This document shows positions 21,201-33,773 of a DNA stretch of 64,000 nt, in pieces. The stretch spans positions 23,899,772 through 23,963,771 of the forward strand of contig NC_134731.1 in assembly GCF_049634645.1 (NCBI RefSeq). The letters run 5' to 3'. Position 1 is the first letter of the stretch. Every line of letters starts with the position of its first letter. The position numbers and the translations under genes were made by a program. Below the pieces are notes generated by a model. The model saw only the letters and a program-made list of their open reading frames with translations, had not been told where the DNA came from and searched no databases. The DNA comes from Pelodiscus sinensis (lineage: Eukaryota > Chordata > Testudines > Trionychidae).

Positions 21201-23507
21201 CGCATAGTGGAAACAAGCCCATAGAAATGGCAGAGATTGGGACTGTGAGGAGGAAGTCTGCATTCAAAGAACCCTTGTTTTATAGTTGGGAAACTGAATT
21301 TCTCTTGCCATCTTTTGGCCTGTTTTACCTCTTCTCCCCCCACCCTCTTTCCTTAATTAAAAAATTGTACATCCTGTAACTTTAGTGAGGATTTACAATC
21401 CCCTAGAACTTTAGAGAGAACCATTAACACCCCCTGCATCTTACGGATTTTCTCTAGGCTTTGGCTTCATTCTGTTAAATGCTGTTAAACAGGCAGCTGC
21501 TACCAACGAGTACATGTGACAGTCATACGTGTGTGTGTAATTATTCGCTACCTACATAGATACACACATGCTACTTCCTGTATTATTCAGATTACTCAAG
21601 GATTGTGACGGACTGGGTATTAAGGATTCGTTATCTGGTTTATCCGAAAGCTCACTCTAGCCCTGATGTTGCAATGCCCACAAAATTAATGGAGGATTCT
21701 TTGGGAGATTTTTTTAAATCAGCCAGTCACCCAGTTGATGGAACTCAAGCGTCTTTCGGCAATAACATGGATCTCTTTCCTTTTTAGACCTTAATTCAGT
21801 CCACCCTCTCTACGTGGTTAAACCCTTCTCTTTGAACACCTGCTGATGTTCCAGTGACCTCAGCATATGCTCAAGGTTAAGCACGTTCTTCAGGGCTTCA
21901 CTGAATAGGGGCCTTAAAAAGAACCTTTTGGTTTCCCTTTAGGTGGCTTTCCAACCGCTCCCTGGAGAACTAGAGGAACTGCAGACTTTGGGGGTGAATG
22001 CTAATTACAGACACAGCACCCTGTGTCTCTGGATATTTGCTTATAAAGCTCCTTTCCTCATGCTCTTTGGCAGCACATATGCAGACTCAGGCTCAGGCTG
22101 TACAATGTGATTTTTAAAAACATCCCACCTACGGTTTTTAAAACTGTGATGCTCCTGAGAGCCTTTCTGTCAAGCCACGGTCTCCTGAAGTCTGGCTGAG
22201 TTGTGAGAAGGTTTATGGGGGTTGGTTTGGTCATTTTTCAGTGTGTAGGTGTTTTCATCCATTGGAACAGTGACTGTGTCCCTTTGGGGCGCTATGGATT
22301 TATTTAGCCATGCACAGATGTCTTGCCTGCTAGAAGAGATCGCAACTACCATGTACTGCTTCCCATTTCAGTTCTTTAAGCAGCAGAGCTGCAGATAGTT
22401 TTGCAATGTTGTGGGGTTCGACAATTTTGCTTATCAAGATTAGTACCTATTGGAAAACGATTATTAATCAGTTGACACTCTGGAGAGCCATTCCATTTGT
22501 TATTCTCACCGAGTGATGCTGCTTCCTAAGGGCGAAGACATTTATATGAAGGGATTACTTGAACTGAGCAGCAGCTTTACTGCCTTAACTGAAAGAGAAA
22601 AACAATGATCTTGTTTTGATTGTGATTTACACTGTTCCCTCAGGCTATTTTAGATGACAGTTGTGTTGTTTGTTTTTTCAGGGAGCGGGGCCTTAAGTTT
22701 ATGAGATTAGCAGATGTCTCTGGGGTGCTTTAAAACTCTCTTCCCCTGCCAGGTTGATACCCTGTCCTAGAAGTGTTAGCCTGGAAAAGTCAGGAGGTGT
22801 GTGATGAAATTAAGTGATGCAGTATCTCTAAAGTTACATGGGGATTGGCTGTTTTTAACCCTCTTTTTGTCTTCGTGACCCCCGAAAGCCTGGATTGTTT
22901 TGTACAACTGGGTCTGGATCATTTGACATGGTAGTAAAGTGCAATAGACAAAGTTGCATGATAACAATAAGAACTGAGCTGTCATTTCCAGCTTGGGAAA
23001 TCGTAACTGATCAAGCTAATATGCTAAATGGAGCCATGGAGCCAGGGGGGCCAAGGCGCAGCACAGGTTTGCTGCTGGCAGAGTCTATATCCAGATGGGA
23101 TCTTACTCAAAGCAGGTAGCAAGTCTGCTGCCACTACAACTGTGCTGCTCTTTGTAGCGTGCTAGCGTGAGCAGAGCTAATGTGGGTATGTCAAGTCGCG
23201 CTGGGACTGACACTTCCAGTGCCAGCGTAGATGTACACAAAGAAACGAGCGAAACAATCAGGCATGGTGCCAGGATGGGGCCTTGAACAACCTAGAACTA
23301 GTTCAAGACGGGAATGGGATCTTCGTGGCTTTAGCGTATCTTTGTAATTGGCATGAACCGAAACCTCCGACTCAAATTTGGGGAGAGTTCAGATCCATCT
23401 CTAGTTGGTACAAGGGCTGTGTTGTGCTTGTATGGTGCAGCAGCCGCTAACTCTGCAAGCAACACTTGCTCGGTGGGGTGAGGCGGGTGGGGGGGAGTCT
23501 CCTAAAA

Positions 23508-23749
23508 CAGTGGTTCCCAACCTGTGGGCCACAGACCCCTAGTGGTCCACAACAGTACTGCAGGAGGTCCGTGGAAAGTGTTAAAATAAGGATTGGGCCC
23601 ATTCAGGTGGGCACAATCCTTATTTTCTTTTTCTGTCCTTACTTTTCTTTTCCTTTTTTTTCCCTCCGCCACAGAGCAAAGAGGGGGGTCCATGAAATTT
23701 TAATGGATTGAGAAGGGGTCCATATGCTCGAAAAGGTGGGGAACCACAG
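23508..23749. mobile_element. hAT-like MITE (CAGTGGTTCCCAA family)
   Basis: The ends are CAGTGGTTCCCAACC and GGTGGGGAACCACAG; flanks are tcctaaaa and ccctcaaa (6 of 8). The centre contains an aataaggattg/caatccttatt inverted repeat. Confidence 0.75.
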
Positions 23750-23812
23750 CCCTCAAACAATATGTCAGAACCCTTCCTGGAACTAGTCCTTTTACCACCT
23801 GAGGAAACCCAA

Positions 23813-24144
23813 GGGTATGTCTAGACTACAGAGTTTTGTCGACAAAAGTGGACTTTTGTTGACAAAACTATACCTTTTGTTGACATAACGTTGACAGAAC
23901 TCGGCAGTTTTGTCAACAGTGGTAAACCTCATTCTACGAGGAATAACGCCTTTTGTCGACAGAGTTCTGTCAACAGAAAGTGTTATTGCATCTACACTGC
24001 CCTTTGCGTCTCCACTTTCATGTCAACAAAGAGGCTTGCTTTATCAACAGGACAAGTCTAGACGCTCTTTGTAGACAGAAGCTTTGTCAACAGTATCTGT
24101 CGACAAAGCTTCTGTCGACAAAAACCTGTAGTCTAGATGTATCC
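23813..24144. mobile_element. Foldback MITE, TCTAGAC-end family, GTCGAC type
   Basis: The ends are GGGTATGTCTAGACTACAG and CTGTAGTCTAGATGTATCC. The interior repeats TTGTCGACAAA and near variants about ten times. The possible flanking repeat is caa/caa. Confidence 0.8.
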
Positions 24145-24570
24145 CAAGTGGCTGGACCTTCCTCTCGATGCTGATCCCAATGACACAGCTTACTCCAGGG
24201 CTGTGAGCCTAGGGGCAGCCCCCTTGTCCACCCAGATCTCCCCTGCATGGAAATCCAAGCTGCTCAGCTATGCTCCAGATGAGTGGGATCGCACAATGGG
24301 GGAAGGAAAGAAATCCTTTCCTAGGATGCGGTTGGGAGCGCTGCAACCATTTGGTCTCACTGCCACTCTGCTGAGTTTGGCACCTGGTTTTGTGCAAAAA
24401 ATATAGATATGTGTAAGGGTTGGTGGGTTTTTAAGCCTTGCAACAGTTGGGTCTCTGTAAGGATGGGTCTCTGTAAGAACTGCACCCTTCCTCGAACATT
24501 ACATATGTGGGGGAAGAGCGGCAAAAAAGCATGTGAGAGGTATTCTGTATTTCTTCAGGCATCCTGCAAA

Positions 24571-24576
24571 AATAAA
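24571..24576 (+). promoter_or_regulatory. Candidate poly(A) signal AATAAA downstream of CASTOR2
   Basis: AATAAA sits in unique-looking sequence 5.7 kb after the CASTOR2 stop. The context is compatible with a 3' end, but AATAAA is common by chance and no strong GU-rich element was identified next to it. Confidence 0.25.
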
Positions 24577-24764
24577 ACCACGAGTCTGTCTTTAACTTGC
24601 CAGAGCTGAACCTAACTAGGCGAGGGTCTCGCTGACCCTTTGGGAGAGTTTTATTCAGCTATGGTTGCTGATCCAGTTGGGTGTTTGAAACTTACGTTAA
24701 TGACATAGAATCCTCTTCATTTTCTCCCTTCCTGCCCATTTTCTGCCCTTCCGCATCATAGATA

Positions 24765-24990
24765 GATTCGTGGAGGTTAGGTCTATCAATGGCTATTAGC
24801 TAGGATGGGTAGGAATGGTGTCCCTAGCCTCTGTTTCTCTGGAAGTGGGTGATAGAGGAGGAATCGTGAGGATTACCTGTTGTGTTCCCTCCCTCTGGAG
24901 CATCGAGTATTGGCCACTGTAGGATACTGGGCTAGATGGACATTTGGTCTGACCCGGTATGGCCATTCTTATGTTCTTAACATTCAGCAA
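24765..24990 (-). repeat. CR1/L3-type LINE 3'-end fragment
   Basis: It is the complement of the ggccatactgggtcagacca-type repeat found at 36163-36395 and 45438-45640. It includes gggctagatggac and ctggaagtgggtgatag on the + strand. Confidence 0.65.
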
Positions 24991-26496
24991 CCACCAAAAT
25001 GTTGATGTGCCTCTAACGGGAGGCAGGGGCAAAGTAGTTCTCAGTCGTCTTTGTTGTTTCCGAGGCCTTTGTTTACTTAGAAATATAAACCTCTGCTGTG
25101 TATTACAATGAAGCAATGACGAGTTTTTCTCTTTTTCCATTGGGTTTCAGTTGCAAATTCCTTTTTGCTGTGCAAGTGTGCGAGTGCATGTGTGTACGGT
25201 CATAAAATGTAACGTGTTTATAGAGAAATACTAGTATGTATCTATTGTACACATATATATATAAATACCTGTGTTTTCTGTTTCTATAGCTATATAGTGT
25301 ACATAGTATATATACTTGAGCAATATAGGTTAATATATACTGTGTGAATGTATGTGTGTATATTCTAGGCACACACTTAGCGTGTGTATTTGTAAGAAAT
25401 ACTGTATACACACATATATTTGCCATATATTTTTAATTCAAGTATATAGGCAATATAAATATTTAGATATGCTGTCTGGATTTCTCAAACATTTTTTTAA
25501 AAGGAGCAGCAGCAAGCTTTTTCACTTGTCGCCAGTAGGCAGAGACCTTTAAAAATGTTCGGAGCAAAGTATCTAGAGGCTGATCTTTTTTTGTCAGTTA
25601 CAGAAACACACTTTTCCTTTCCGCTTGGCTACCTTGGATAGAAAGCTTTCTGGAAAAGATTGTGGGGTTTGGTTTGTTGTTTTAATCGCTGCACTGAATT
25701 GCTTTACTGAGTGAATAATGAAAGTTCTGTTTCAGAAAGCCCGTTCAAACCCCAGAGTCCATTTTGGCATAGAATAGGGTATTCACCCATTTGTTGTTTT
25801 GTGAACAAGTGCAGAACTTCTGGAGTTCAGAAGCAATTTTTGTTCAACACAACCGAGCAGCTTTCTAACTTCAGCCTGTAGGAGGAGCACATTCTGGAAG
25901 CTGTGAATGAAAACTTGTGAAAAAAGCTGCTGTCTTTTGAGCCCGTGTTGGCTAAAAGCAGCTCAGTCAATGTGGAATTCTGATAGCTCTCTCTAGGCTA
26001 GGGCACAGATGTGTTTTTTTGGTGGGCTTGGGATATTTTAGCTGGATTTTATCATAGACAATTTTGGGGCGATCTGGCTGTTGATGATTTAATGGTAAAA
26101 CGAGCTGCTGCTCATGCAGATGTTGCTATTTATTAAAAAGCCTTAGTATTTATTGCCCTGCTTGAAGGTTTAGCTCAACACATAATTTTATAACGTCAAA
26201 TTAGGGGGAAAAGGTTTTTTTTAAAAATAAGAATGGAAAATCTTGACATGGTATTTGAAAGTCGGTTATTCTTGCATCTCATATTCAGAATCCCCTGACG
26301 CCTGAAGTGGTGTTTGTAAGAATTCAGATGAGAAAGGTACTTTACCAAAAACAACTAGTAACTTTGTTTTCTTGTTTCTGTAAGCAGATCCTTTCTAAAC
26401 CACTTCAAACTACTCACTCTTGTGTGCTCAATAAGTACATAATTGGATATCCTTTAGAGATTTGGATAACTTCCTTTTTGCAACCCTTAAGAAACA

Positions 26497-26545
26497 GGCG
26501 ATGCATCTGAGGAAGTGGGTTTTACCCACGAAAGCTAATGCCCAC
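26497..26545 (+). repeat. Short fragment of an old interspersed repeat
   Basis: It contains gcatctgaggaagtgggt followed by ttacccacgaaagct, a phrase I recall as common in amniote interspersed repeats. The class is not assigned. Confidence 0.45.
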
Positions 26546-26840
26546 AGAAATGGTGCCACAGAACTCCTAGTTGTTTTAATTCAAGATGTTGGCTTTCTCC
26601 ATTCTCCCATGACGTACTGGCAGTTTTCGCTCCTAGAGAAGTAGGTGGCATTGCAGAGGCAGATCTTCTGCTGCTGTTAATTGATAGCGCCCCATGGACT
26701 TCAGTGTGCACGTGGCCACTTAACACCAGCTTTGGGCCTGACCTGAGATGCCAAGTCCTATGGGAATCCTCACTTCAGTCCCGAGCCCTGGCCTCACAGG
26801 AAAAATCACAAGTGACTGCAACTGCTGGTATTGATTGGGC

Positions 26841-26928
26841 CCTTCTAGTTATGGAGTGAAGGGCCCAATCCTGATCGCATGATTGCCGGTGCGATCAGGA
26901 TTGGGCCCTTCACTCCATAACCAGAAGG
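26841..26928. other. Near-perfect hairpin: 38-bp arms, 12-base loop
   Basis: Positions 26841-26878 and 26891-26928 are reverse complements with a single mismatch (A at 26847 against the G expected from C at 26922). The loop is 26879-26890. The arms carry gaagggcccaatcctgatcg. No flanking repeat identifies it as part of a known element. Confidence 0.9.
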
Positions 26929-27119
26929 ACAGCATGTTCTGGATGGTGTTAGGTCAGGCAGTGGGGAAGGGGGTGGGTGAGAAGTGATGGCAAGGTTTTG
27001 TTTCTGACTCTGCAAGGCATCTGGGCATCAGCGTTTTGCTTCCGTCTGTGCAGGGCAAGGGAGGGCTCCTGACATCAGGACGTGAGGCATGATTGTGGAG
27101 CAAGAGTGGAAGGTTCACC

Positions 27120-27870
27120 CCTGTTGTGAGACTCAAGAGTGTGCAACAAGGAAAGGTCAGGGAGATTGCCATGGCTCCTTCCCCACTCTGGCACAATAAA
27201 CGCAGAAGTGGGGCCAGCAAAAGTACCCCCAAAACCTTATCTACCAGGCTTTGGTATAAAGCTTCCCCCCAAAATCTTAACAGCCTAGATTTTGGGAATA
27301 AAATGCCGCTGCCACCACCCAAATATTAATAAAGCAACAAGGGAGAGATCACTTGGGAAATCTCACCCCTAAAGTACAAACTAGGACACAAAAATTATCC
27401 AATACCAAGTTTATAAAAAGAAAAGAGAAAGAACTTTAATTATCACCACAATATTCCTGTTACAAGCAGAATGACTAGATGGAACAGTAACAAAATAATA
27501 TACTCATGGAGGAGAAATTTACCATGGGCCAGGAACTTATTTACAAAGGAGAGCAAAACCCATTTTTAAATGCACAGACCTGATCCCATCTCCCAAACCA
27601 TAAAACAATAAAACCTAACGGAGTTATCTAAACTTTATCCTACTTACAGACTCTGAAGAGCATTTTCTTAGAGGGAGACATCCTGTCCCCTTCAATAGCT
27701 GGAGAGAAACTACTCCAGAGACAAAGGAGAGAAAAACCCAAAAATTCCTTTGTTCCAGTTTGAAATTCCTACCTGCATTCCTATTGGCTGCCTGCCACCT
27801 GATTTAGGTAAGGGACATAATTAACCCCTTAGTCCCCAGGGTGCAGGCTAACCCTCATGATCGTGACAGA
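27120..27870 (-). repeat. LTR-like retroelement fragment
   Basis: Read on the - strand it starts TGTCACGATCATGAGGG, contains AATAAA-like and T-rich segments and ggtggcagcg, and ends with ctcacaaca. The left half is repeated, inverted relative to this copy, at 39364-39742. No gag, pol or env coding is seen. Boundaries are uncertain because I find no TSD. Confidence 0.5.
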
Positions 27871-28129
27871 GATGCAAAGCGGAACAACGCAAATGAAGTA
27901 ATTTTGTTGTTATTCATCTTGCAGAAAGAACAGATGTGTCTTTGGTTTAGTCATGAATCCGAAATGAATTTCATTTTTTTTTAAGACAACCATTTTTTTC
28001 CTGGCCCCCGTTAGAATGAGGTAGCTTTGTCTCTCAGAGCCAGCCTCAGAGCGAGAGAATGGGCCCACTAAACGTGGAAATTTTCAGTAAATCCTTTGAA
28101 TGCAGCAACCTCTTTTCTAAGAAAAACTT

Positions 28130-28323
28130 CGAAGGCTTTCCTTGCCGACCGATCCGTGTCTTGACTCCCGCGTTGTGCTGACGATCAGCTGAGCTGGCAC
28201 AGTGCGGTGGCCATTTTTCTTTTAATGAAGCGGGCGATATTTAAACTCCTGCTTCATTGACTATGTTGGGTAGTCTAATTTACATGCCTCTGCCGGCAGA
28301 GGCATGTAGTCTAGACATACCCA
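28130..28323. mobile_element. Truncated foldback MITE related to 11771-12199
   Basis: It shares the gctgacgatcagctgagctg region and a gcggtggccattt segment, and ends ATGTAGTCTAGACATACCC. The palindrome gcctctgccggcagaggc lies near the end. Only the right half is present and it abuts a hAT-like right half at 28325. Confidence 0.65.
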
Positions 28324-28324
28324 A

Positions 28325-28432
28325 TGAGAAAATATGAATGTCTGGTATTTTCTAAATAAGATGTAATGTAGATTGTGATGTAATGTCAAGTGTGTCTGGT
28401 ATTTTTGTTGAAACCATCTGACAACCCTACGG
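28325..28432. mobile_element. Right half of a hAT-like MITE (CTGGCAACCCTA family)
   Basis: It is nearly identical to the right two-thirds of 41265-41430 (tctggtattttctaaataag followed by atgtaatgtagattgtgatg) and ends tctgacaaccctac. The left half is missing at the junction with the foldback element. Confidence 0.7.
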
Positions 28433-29861
28433 GTTGTCAACTGCCAGGTTTCTGCCATCAGATTGTGCACTGCTGACCTTTGCAGCTTGGGTTCATGGAG
28501 CCATTCTGCCATGAAAAACTGGACCCAATTCACCCTTGGCATGGCTCTGATGATGTTAGTGTCCTGGGAGCTTTGTTTTCTGGCATGCCTGCGAAGCAGT
28601 AAAGAGTGATTTGTAGGCACCGCCCTTCCCAGAATGCAGTGGTTCTGGTTTTAATCCCAAAACGGAAGGCCACTCAGACCACGCTGGGCCCGGTGTCTCC
28701 AGAGGCTGTGGTAACCTTGTTAAAGACTAGGGTCAGATGTCCTCTTCTCCTTTTTAGGCAGGTTAGGCTGATCTTGGCAAAGCATAAGTATCGCTCTTAC
28801 TGGGGCAAAATTTGAGTATCAGTTCTCTGCTACCTTGGGCCATCCACACCCACCACAACTGAGATCACAAACACAGTATTAAATGCAAGAATTGGTGTCA
28901 GGACAGTTCTCCTTGGCAGTAGCCACATGATCCCTCTATTTAAGAGCTGATACCTCTCAACCTGCAGTATTTCAGCTCTCCTAGACTGCTCGGAGTCTTT
29001 TTTTCTTAAAGACCTAGCTACTGGAGTCATGGGAATACATGAGAATCTCAGCTTTCCTTTTGTAAATAAGTTTCTACCCGTCCACCTTGTGAGGGTGATC
29101 TGAATCCACACTGAGAGCTCTGTAACCAGAGGGCAAAGAGAAAGAAACCTAACTGTTGTCATTTAATAAAATCCCAATTCATGATTTTTGAATGCTTTAG
29201 GTTGGTAAGTCTGCTAACATCAAAAACCTTATGTAAAAAGCTGGTGCCTCCGTTTATCTCTGGACAAGCAGAGAGCTTTACCCTTCAGCAAGACGAGGAT
29301 GTGTGGTGGGAGAGAGCGGGATCTTTTAAGCATAACACATTGTCTTGAGCGCACACGGATGTGCTAGGGCTGTTCTGGACAGTTACTTGATTAACTTGCA
29401 GCAATACGCATAGATAGTCTATTTAGCTAGTCTCGTATTGAAGAAATAATTGAATTTTGAATGTCTCCTTTCTGCCAGTGTTTTCCTTTTGTTGTGTTTG
29501 TGCGTGTGCGGTGCCGTGTCACAAAGGCTGAGGTGAAATCCAGTCAGTCAGTATTCAGGAACAGCGTGGGGCCAGATGTTTTTGCTTATAGGTTAAGTTT
29601 ATTCCCCTCCCCCCCCAAAAAAAGACAGTTCTGCAGTAGAAGCTTCCAGTTTTTCCTTTGTACGTTAAGAACTGGTAGTGTCTGCTTTGAAATCTCGGCT
29701 TTACTTCTCTGGTGCATTTCATTACTTCTCCTTCCTCGTTATCATCACCCCGACGTCTCTCCATGGCTGCTTGTTCTCACAGCGGCAGGTTTTGATGACT
29801 AAACAGTGTTCTGTCTGAGCTGCATTGGGCTGCAGGCCTCAGCGACGCAATTAAAACTGCG

Positions 29862-29879
29862 GGGGGGGGGGGGGGGGGT
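29862..29879. repeat. Poly-G run, about 18 bases
   Basis: An uninterrupted G run, apparently not inside a recognisable element. It may vary in length or be a sequencing weak point. Confidence 0.8.
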
Positions 29880-30144
29880 GGAATTCTCCCCAAGGCCCAA
29901 ATTATCATTTTCACCAAAGTCGACTTGCGCCATTCTGGCAGTGCCAAGGGAAATTCAAGTGGGCGCAGACTATGTTCACCCCCCACGTAAAAGCCCTTTA
30001 GCCCTGCCAGGGCAATGTCAAATGTGGCCTTTATATCAACGAAAATGAGACCTTTCCTCCCCCGCCCCGTCAGCTCTTCACTGCTCCCCCTTCCTCTGGA
30101 TTTTTATTTGCTCCGACTTTGTAAATGTGCAGATTAGCCTAGGC

Positions 30145-30812
30145 CAGGGGTTTCCAACCTGTGGTCCGCAGACTCCTGGTGGTCTGCAGAAAGTTTTTAA
30201 AAGTAAGGATCGGGCCCACTGGGGTCGGCCCTATCCTTATGTTTCTCTTCCTTTTCGTGTCTTTGCCCCCCTCCCGGAGGATGTGTGGCTGCTGTGGGAG
30301 AGGCATGCGCGGCAAGCACTTTCCCCTCGCTCCCTTAGCATCCAGGGAACCGGATCAAAAGCGTCCCGGGGTGCACGGCTGCTGTCCCTCCCACCCCCAC
30401 ACACGCGCACACACTCCCGAAATTCCGCCCTTGCCCCCTACCCTCCTGAAGTTCCACCCTTGAGGTACTGGGAGCTCGCTCTGTGGCTGGGCAGGGGACA
30501 GAGGGGGTCAGGAGCTGAGGAAGCCGTGCGGGTGAACAGCAGCCAATGGGACCTGAGAAGCTCCGTGCCCTGCGGTCTGCATGTCCCTCGGCCCACGCTG
30601 ACGCTGACAAGTCCCCTGGGGTCGGTCACTTTGCACCTTCTTTCTTTTTTTCTTTTTTGAATACGTCACCCCGCTCTAACGGTTGAAAAGCAATTAGAGC
30701 GGCGGGAAGGATCTAGTTGAGCTGCCTGCAAAAACGGATCCTTTTGTGGGGGCCATAAAATGTTAATAGATTGAAAAGGGGCCCGTCTGCTCAAAAAGGT
30801 TGGGAGCCACTG
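30145..30812. mobile_element. hAT-like element (CAGTGGTTCCCAA family), 668 bp
   Basis: The ends are CAGGGGTTTCCAACC and GGTTGGGAGCCACTG, with flanking gcctaggc (30137-30144) and gcctagga (30813-30820). The interior is GC-rich with no transposase. Confidence 0.85.
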
Positions 30813-30989
30813 GCCTAGGAGGTGGGGGTGAGAAAGCTGCGGCTGGTTTCGAGGGGGGGGCTGTTTTAAAACTCCTCTGGGGAGGATAAGAATGCCCATT
30901 TTTCCCAGTGGTGTTGATGGCTTCTCGGAGTGCAGTTCTCGAAATGTTTCCCTGTGCAAAGGCAATCCTCATTGGCCAGCTGCTTTCTA

Positions 30990-31107
30990 GAGCCCTGCGC
31001 GGGTACAGAATTTGTATCCGCATCCGTATCCACGAAACTGAGCCATGGCTATTCGCCCCCACAGATGCAGATACCCAAGCAGCTAGCCACAGATGTGCAG
31101 GCTCTAC
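30990..31107. mobile_element. hAT-like MITE (AGAGCCCTGC family)
   Basis: It starts agagccctgcgcgggtacag and ends gtgcaggctctac, with ccgcatccgtatccacg inside, like 6956-7096. Confidence 0.55.
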
Positions 31108-31563
31108 ACATTTCTTCTAGGCAGGGGTATACCTGCTGCTAATATTAATAACAATATAGGGGACTGCTCCTGTCAGATGCAGGAGCCGTGACCTTAGGTC
31201 TGCAGTCCGAGAGCAGAATATCACTGCCTCTCCTCCACTTCGGAAAGCCGTCGCAAAATTCCCATTGATTTCAATGGGACACTAAGCCGTCTGTGCCGCT
31301 GACCGTCTTTCTTCAGTCTGACCCTCTGTGCATTACCTGTGGTAACTGGTATTCACAGCAGTCACGAGAGTCAGTGTTGCAATGTCTAACTGATTCTTCA
31401 GCCTGAGTCTTATCTTTCAAAGGGATTTAGGCACATAGTTGACAGGCAATGTGATTTTTGGCTCCCATGTCCTCTCATGTAGCCCTTGAGCCCACAATGT
31501 AATAGCAGTGCTCCCATGGGAGTGACTGGTCCATGCCTGTCCAGCATTCTCTAACATTACCTT

Positions 31564-31775
31564 TAGGGTTGCCAGATATTTTCACAAAAAATCCCAAACA
31601 TGGCAGGAAAAAAATTGGTTGAGCAAAAAAAAAAAACGACACTGCGCCTTTAAAAATCTCCTCGCTTCCCCCACCAGACACATTTTACATGTCCGGTATT
31701 TTCTGTTTTTCTTTACTGGACAGGGGCCAGAAATACTGGGATATCCAGGTGAAAACCAGACACCTGGCAACCCTA
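31564..31775. mobile_element. hAT-like MITE (TAGGGTTGCCAG family)
   Basis: The ends are TAGGGTTGCCAG and CTGGCAACCCTA. The interior (tcacaaaaaatcccaaacat, ttggttgagc) matches 20010-20335. No exact TSD was found. Confidence 0.8.
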
Positions 31776-33356
31776 GGTCATGTGTTTAACACACCAGCTC
31801 TCAGCACCAGATCCTGTGAGCCCTTAGTCACGTGTATTTAACCTTGTTGGCTCCAGTAGGACTATGAAGGGCCAGGCCCAAGTTCCTTGGTATTCCCAGG
31901 CCTGGTAGTTGGGATTTTGAATGGGGGCGGAAGGGACTGAAATCCTGTTTCTGGGTCTTGGGAAAGACACACGCAAGTGGGGCTTTGTGGAGCAAGCGGT
32001 GTCAGACCTTCCCAACAGCTTGGTTGGCATCAGCGTTACTTTGCTTCAGAAAGCTTGACCCTAGACGTCACCTTGCGAACGTTCGTTTGGATGGGCTGTT
32101 TTAATAGCCTGGCCATGCCTGGTCTTAGCGGAGCATGTTGGGACCAACTCCAGTGTGACGCCTGAGAGAACCTCCTTTGCAGCCAGCGCGTACCCCAGTG
32201 TAAACTCTGCTGCAGTTAGCAGAGTTACTCCGGATTTACACGAGTGTCACTCACATCAGAATCTGGCCCTTTTCCTAGGCCACTTTGCTGCTAACAGCCA
32301 TTTTATTAGTGATGAGTTCCTTGAACAGGGCAGGGTGGCCCTTTTTCTGTAATTAAAAAAATCCAACTTTGGTGCCAGGGGGCAGGATGTACAGATCACA
32401 CCAAGGAGGCTGTTATGTGGCTCAGGTTCTCTGGCAAATAAAGAGATTAGAAAAATTCTCACACCTATGCTTTGCTGACCCGAGGGCCTATGGCCAGTCA
32501 CTCTTCCTCCCTTTTGCTCCATTCAGCCCAGTTGGAAAACTGGAGTAAACACCATTGAAGTCTCCAGAGACTCCTTGAACACCTTGCATTTGAGCTGAAC
32601 TTTCCTCTGTAACTTAGTCGTCAGTATGATACGGTCAAGCCCCCAAAGGCTCCTGAATCTTAAAGGCTCCTGCTGCTGAAAGCAAAATTGTTGCTGGTAT
32701 CTGACAGTGAGGGGTTAGGGACTGGGGGTGGGAAAAGAAACATTTAGTGACCTGGCCTTGTTTAGTTTTTTGCTGGTGTCATGCAGAAATGGGAACTGAC
32801 AAAGCGGTTCCTTGATTAGGGTAAATGATGTCATGGAGGCTTTTCTTAAAATGCTACTGCAAGCAGCTAACTTGGAGGGAAGTTCACCCCTATGCAGGGA
32901 GCTGGTGCAACGCCTGCGTTCAATCCTGCGCAGACCGACGCACATACACACAGTGAATCGCTCGGCAGGGCTGCTTGCCCCGGTAGATTACGCACATGTG
33001 TCAGTCCTGGCTGGATTGAGGCAGAATGGCCTTGGTCAGACTGAAATGGCTGATAGCTCTTGTGCCAGCTCTCTGCCTGGAGGTGAATTTCACACCGTCC
33101 CATTGCAACGGGAGCAAAGCGCGGTGCTGGAAAGATGGATGGTTTTGCTTTACACAGAGAGTGCACATGCTTATTTTCCTTGCTGGTCTTTTGCTGAAAC
33201 TCGAGATTTATTGTACTGTATGGAAAAGAAAAAAAAAAACCCTAATGTTCCAAAACAAATGACAGTATATTTTGTACTTTGTAAAAGTGTTAATTAAAAT
33301 GGAAAAAAAAAAGTGAAACATACGCTGTCTGCTTTTGTACTGATCGAACTGATTAA

Positions 33357-33362
33357 AATAAA
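33357..33362 (+). promoter_or_regulatory. Candidate distal poly(A) signal, possibly of CASTOR2
   Basis: AATAAA is preceded by about 200 bases that look like a vertebrate mRNA 3' end: A-rich, TGTA-containing and free of recognised repeats (33180-33356). It is followed by T/GT-rich sequence at 33375-33412, as expected for a downstream element. It is on the + strand, 14.4 kb after the CASTOR2 stop. It could end a very long CASTOR2 3' UTR or an unrelated noncoding transcript. Confidence 0.4.
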
Positions 33363-33773
33363 GCAGAGCTTGGCATTGTCTTTGTAAGATGTAGCTCTCT
33401 TTTGTGAAGCCTTTTCAAAAAGGCAACAAACGCCGGGAAAGAAAAGTCTGTACTAGCTCTTATCCCAGTACCCAGCTGCTCACATCAAATGGTAATTAGG
33501 CGGCTAAGATCCTGAGCAACCTGTTGGCCCTTGAAATGACACCCAAGACCCATTGAATTATAATGGGCCTCTAAGCAGTTGCTAGAGCCTGCTCAGAGAG
33601 AGCCAATGGTAAGATCAGGGTTTGGGCGGTAGCAGACACTGGAAGGCCATTGGCCAAATCCATCCCTGATAGGTGGTGCTGGAACACTGCTCAACACGTG
33701 GACAGGGCGGTTCCGGACTGAAATCAAGCCCTCCATCAGGCCTTGGGCTAATACCCATGTGTGCACAGAGGGA

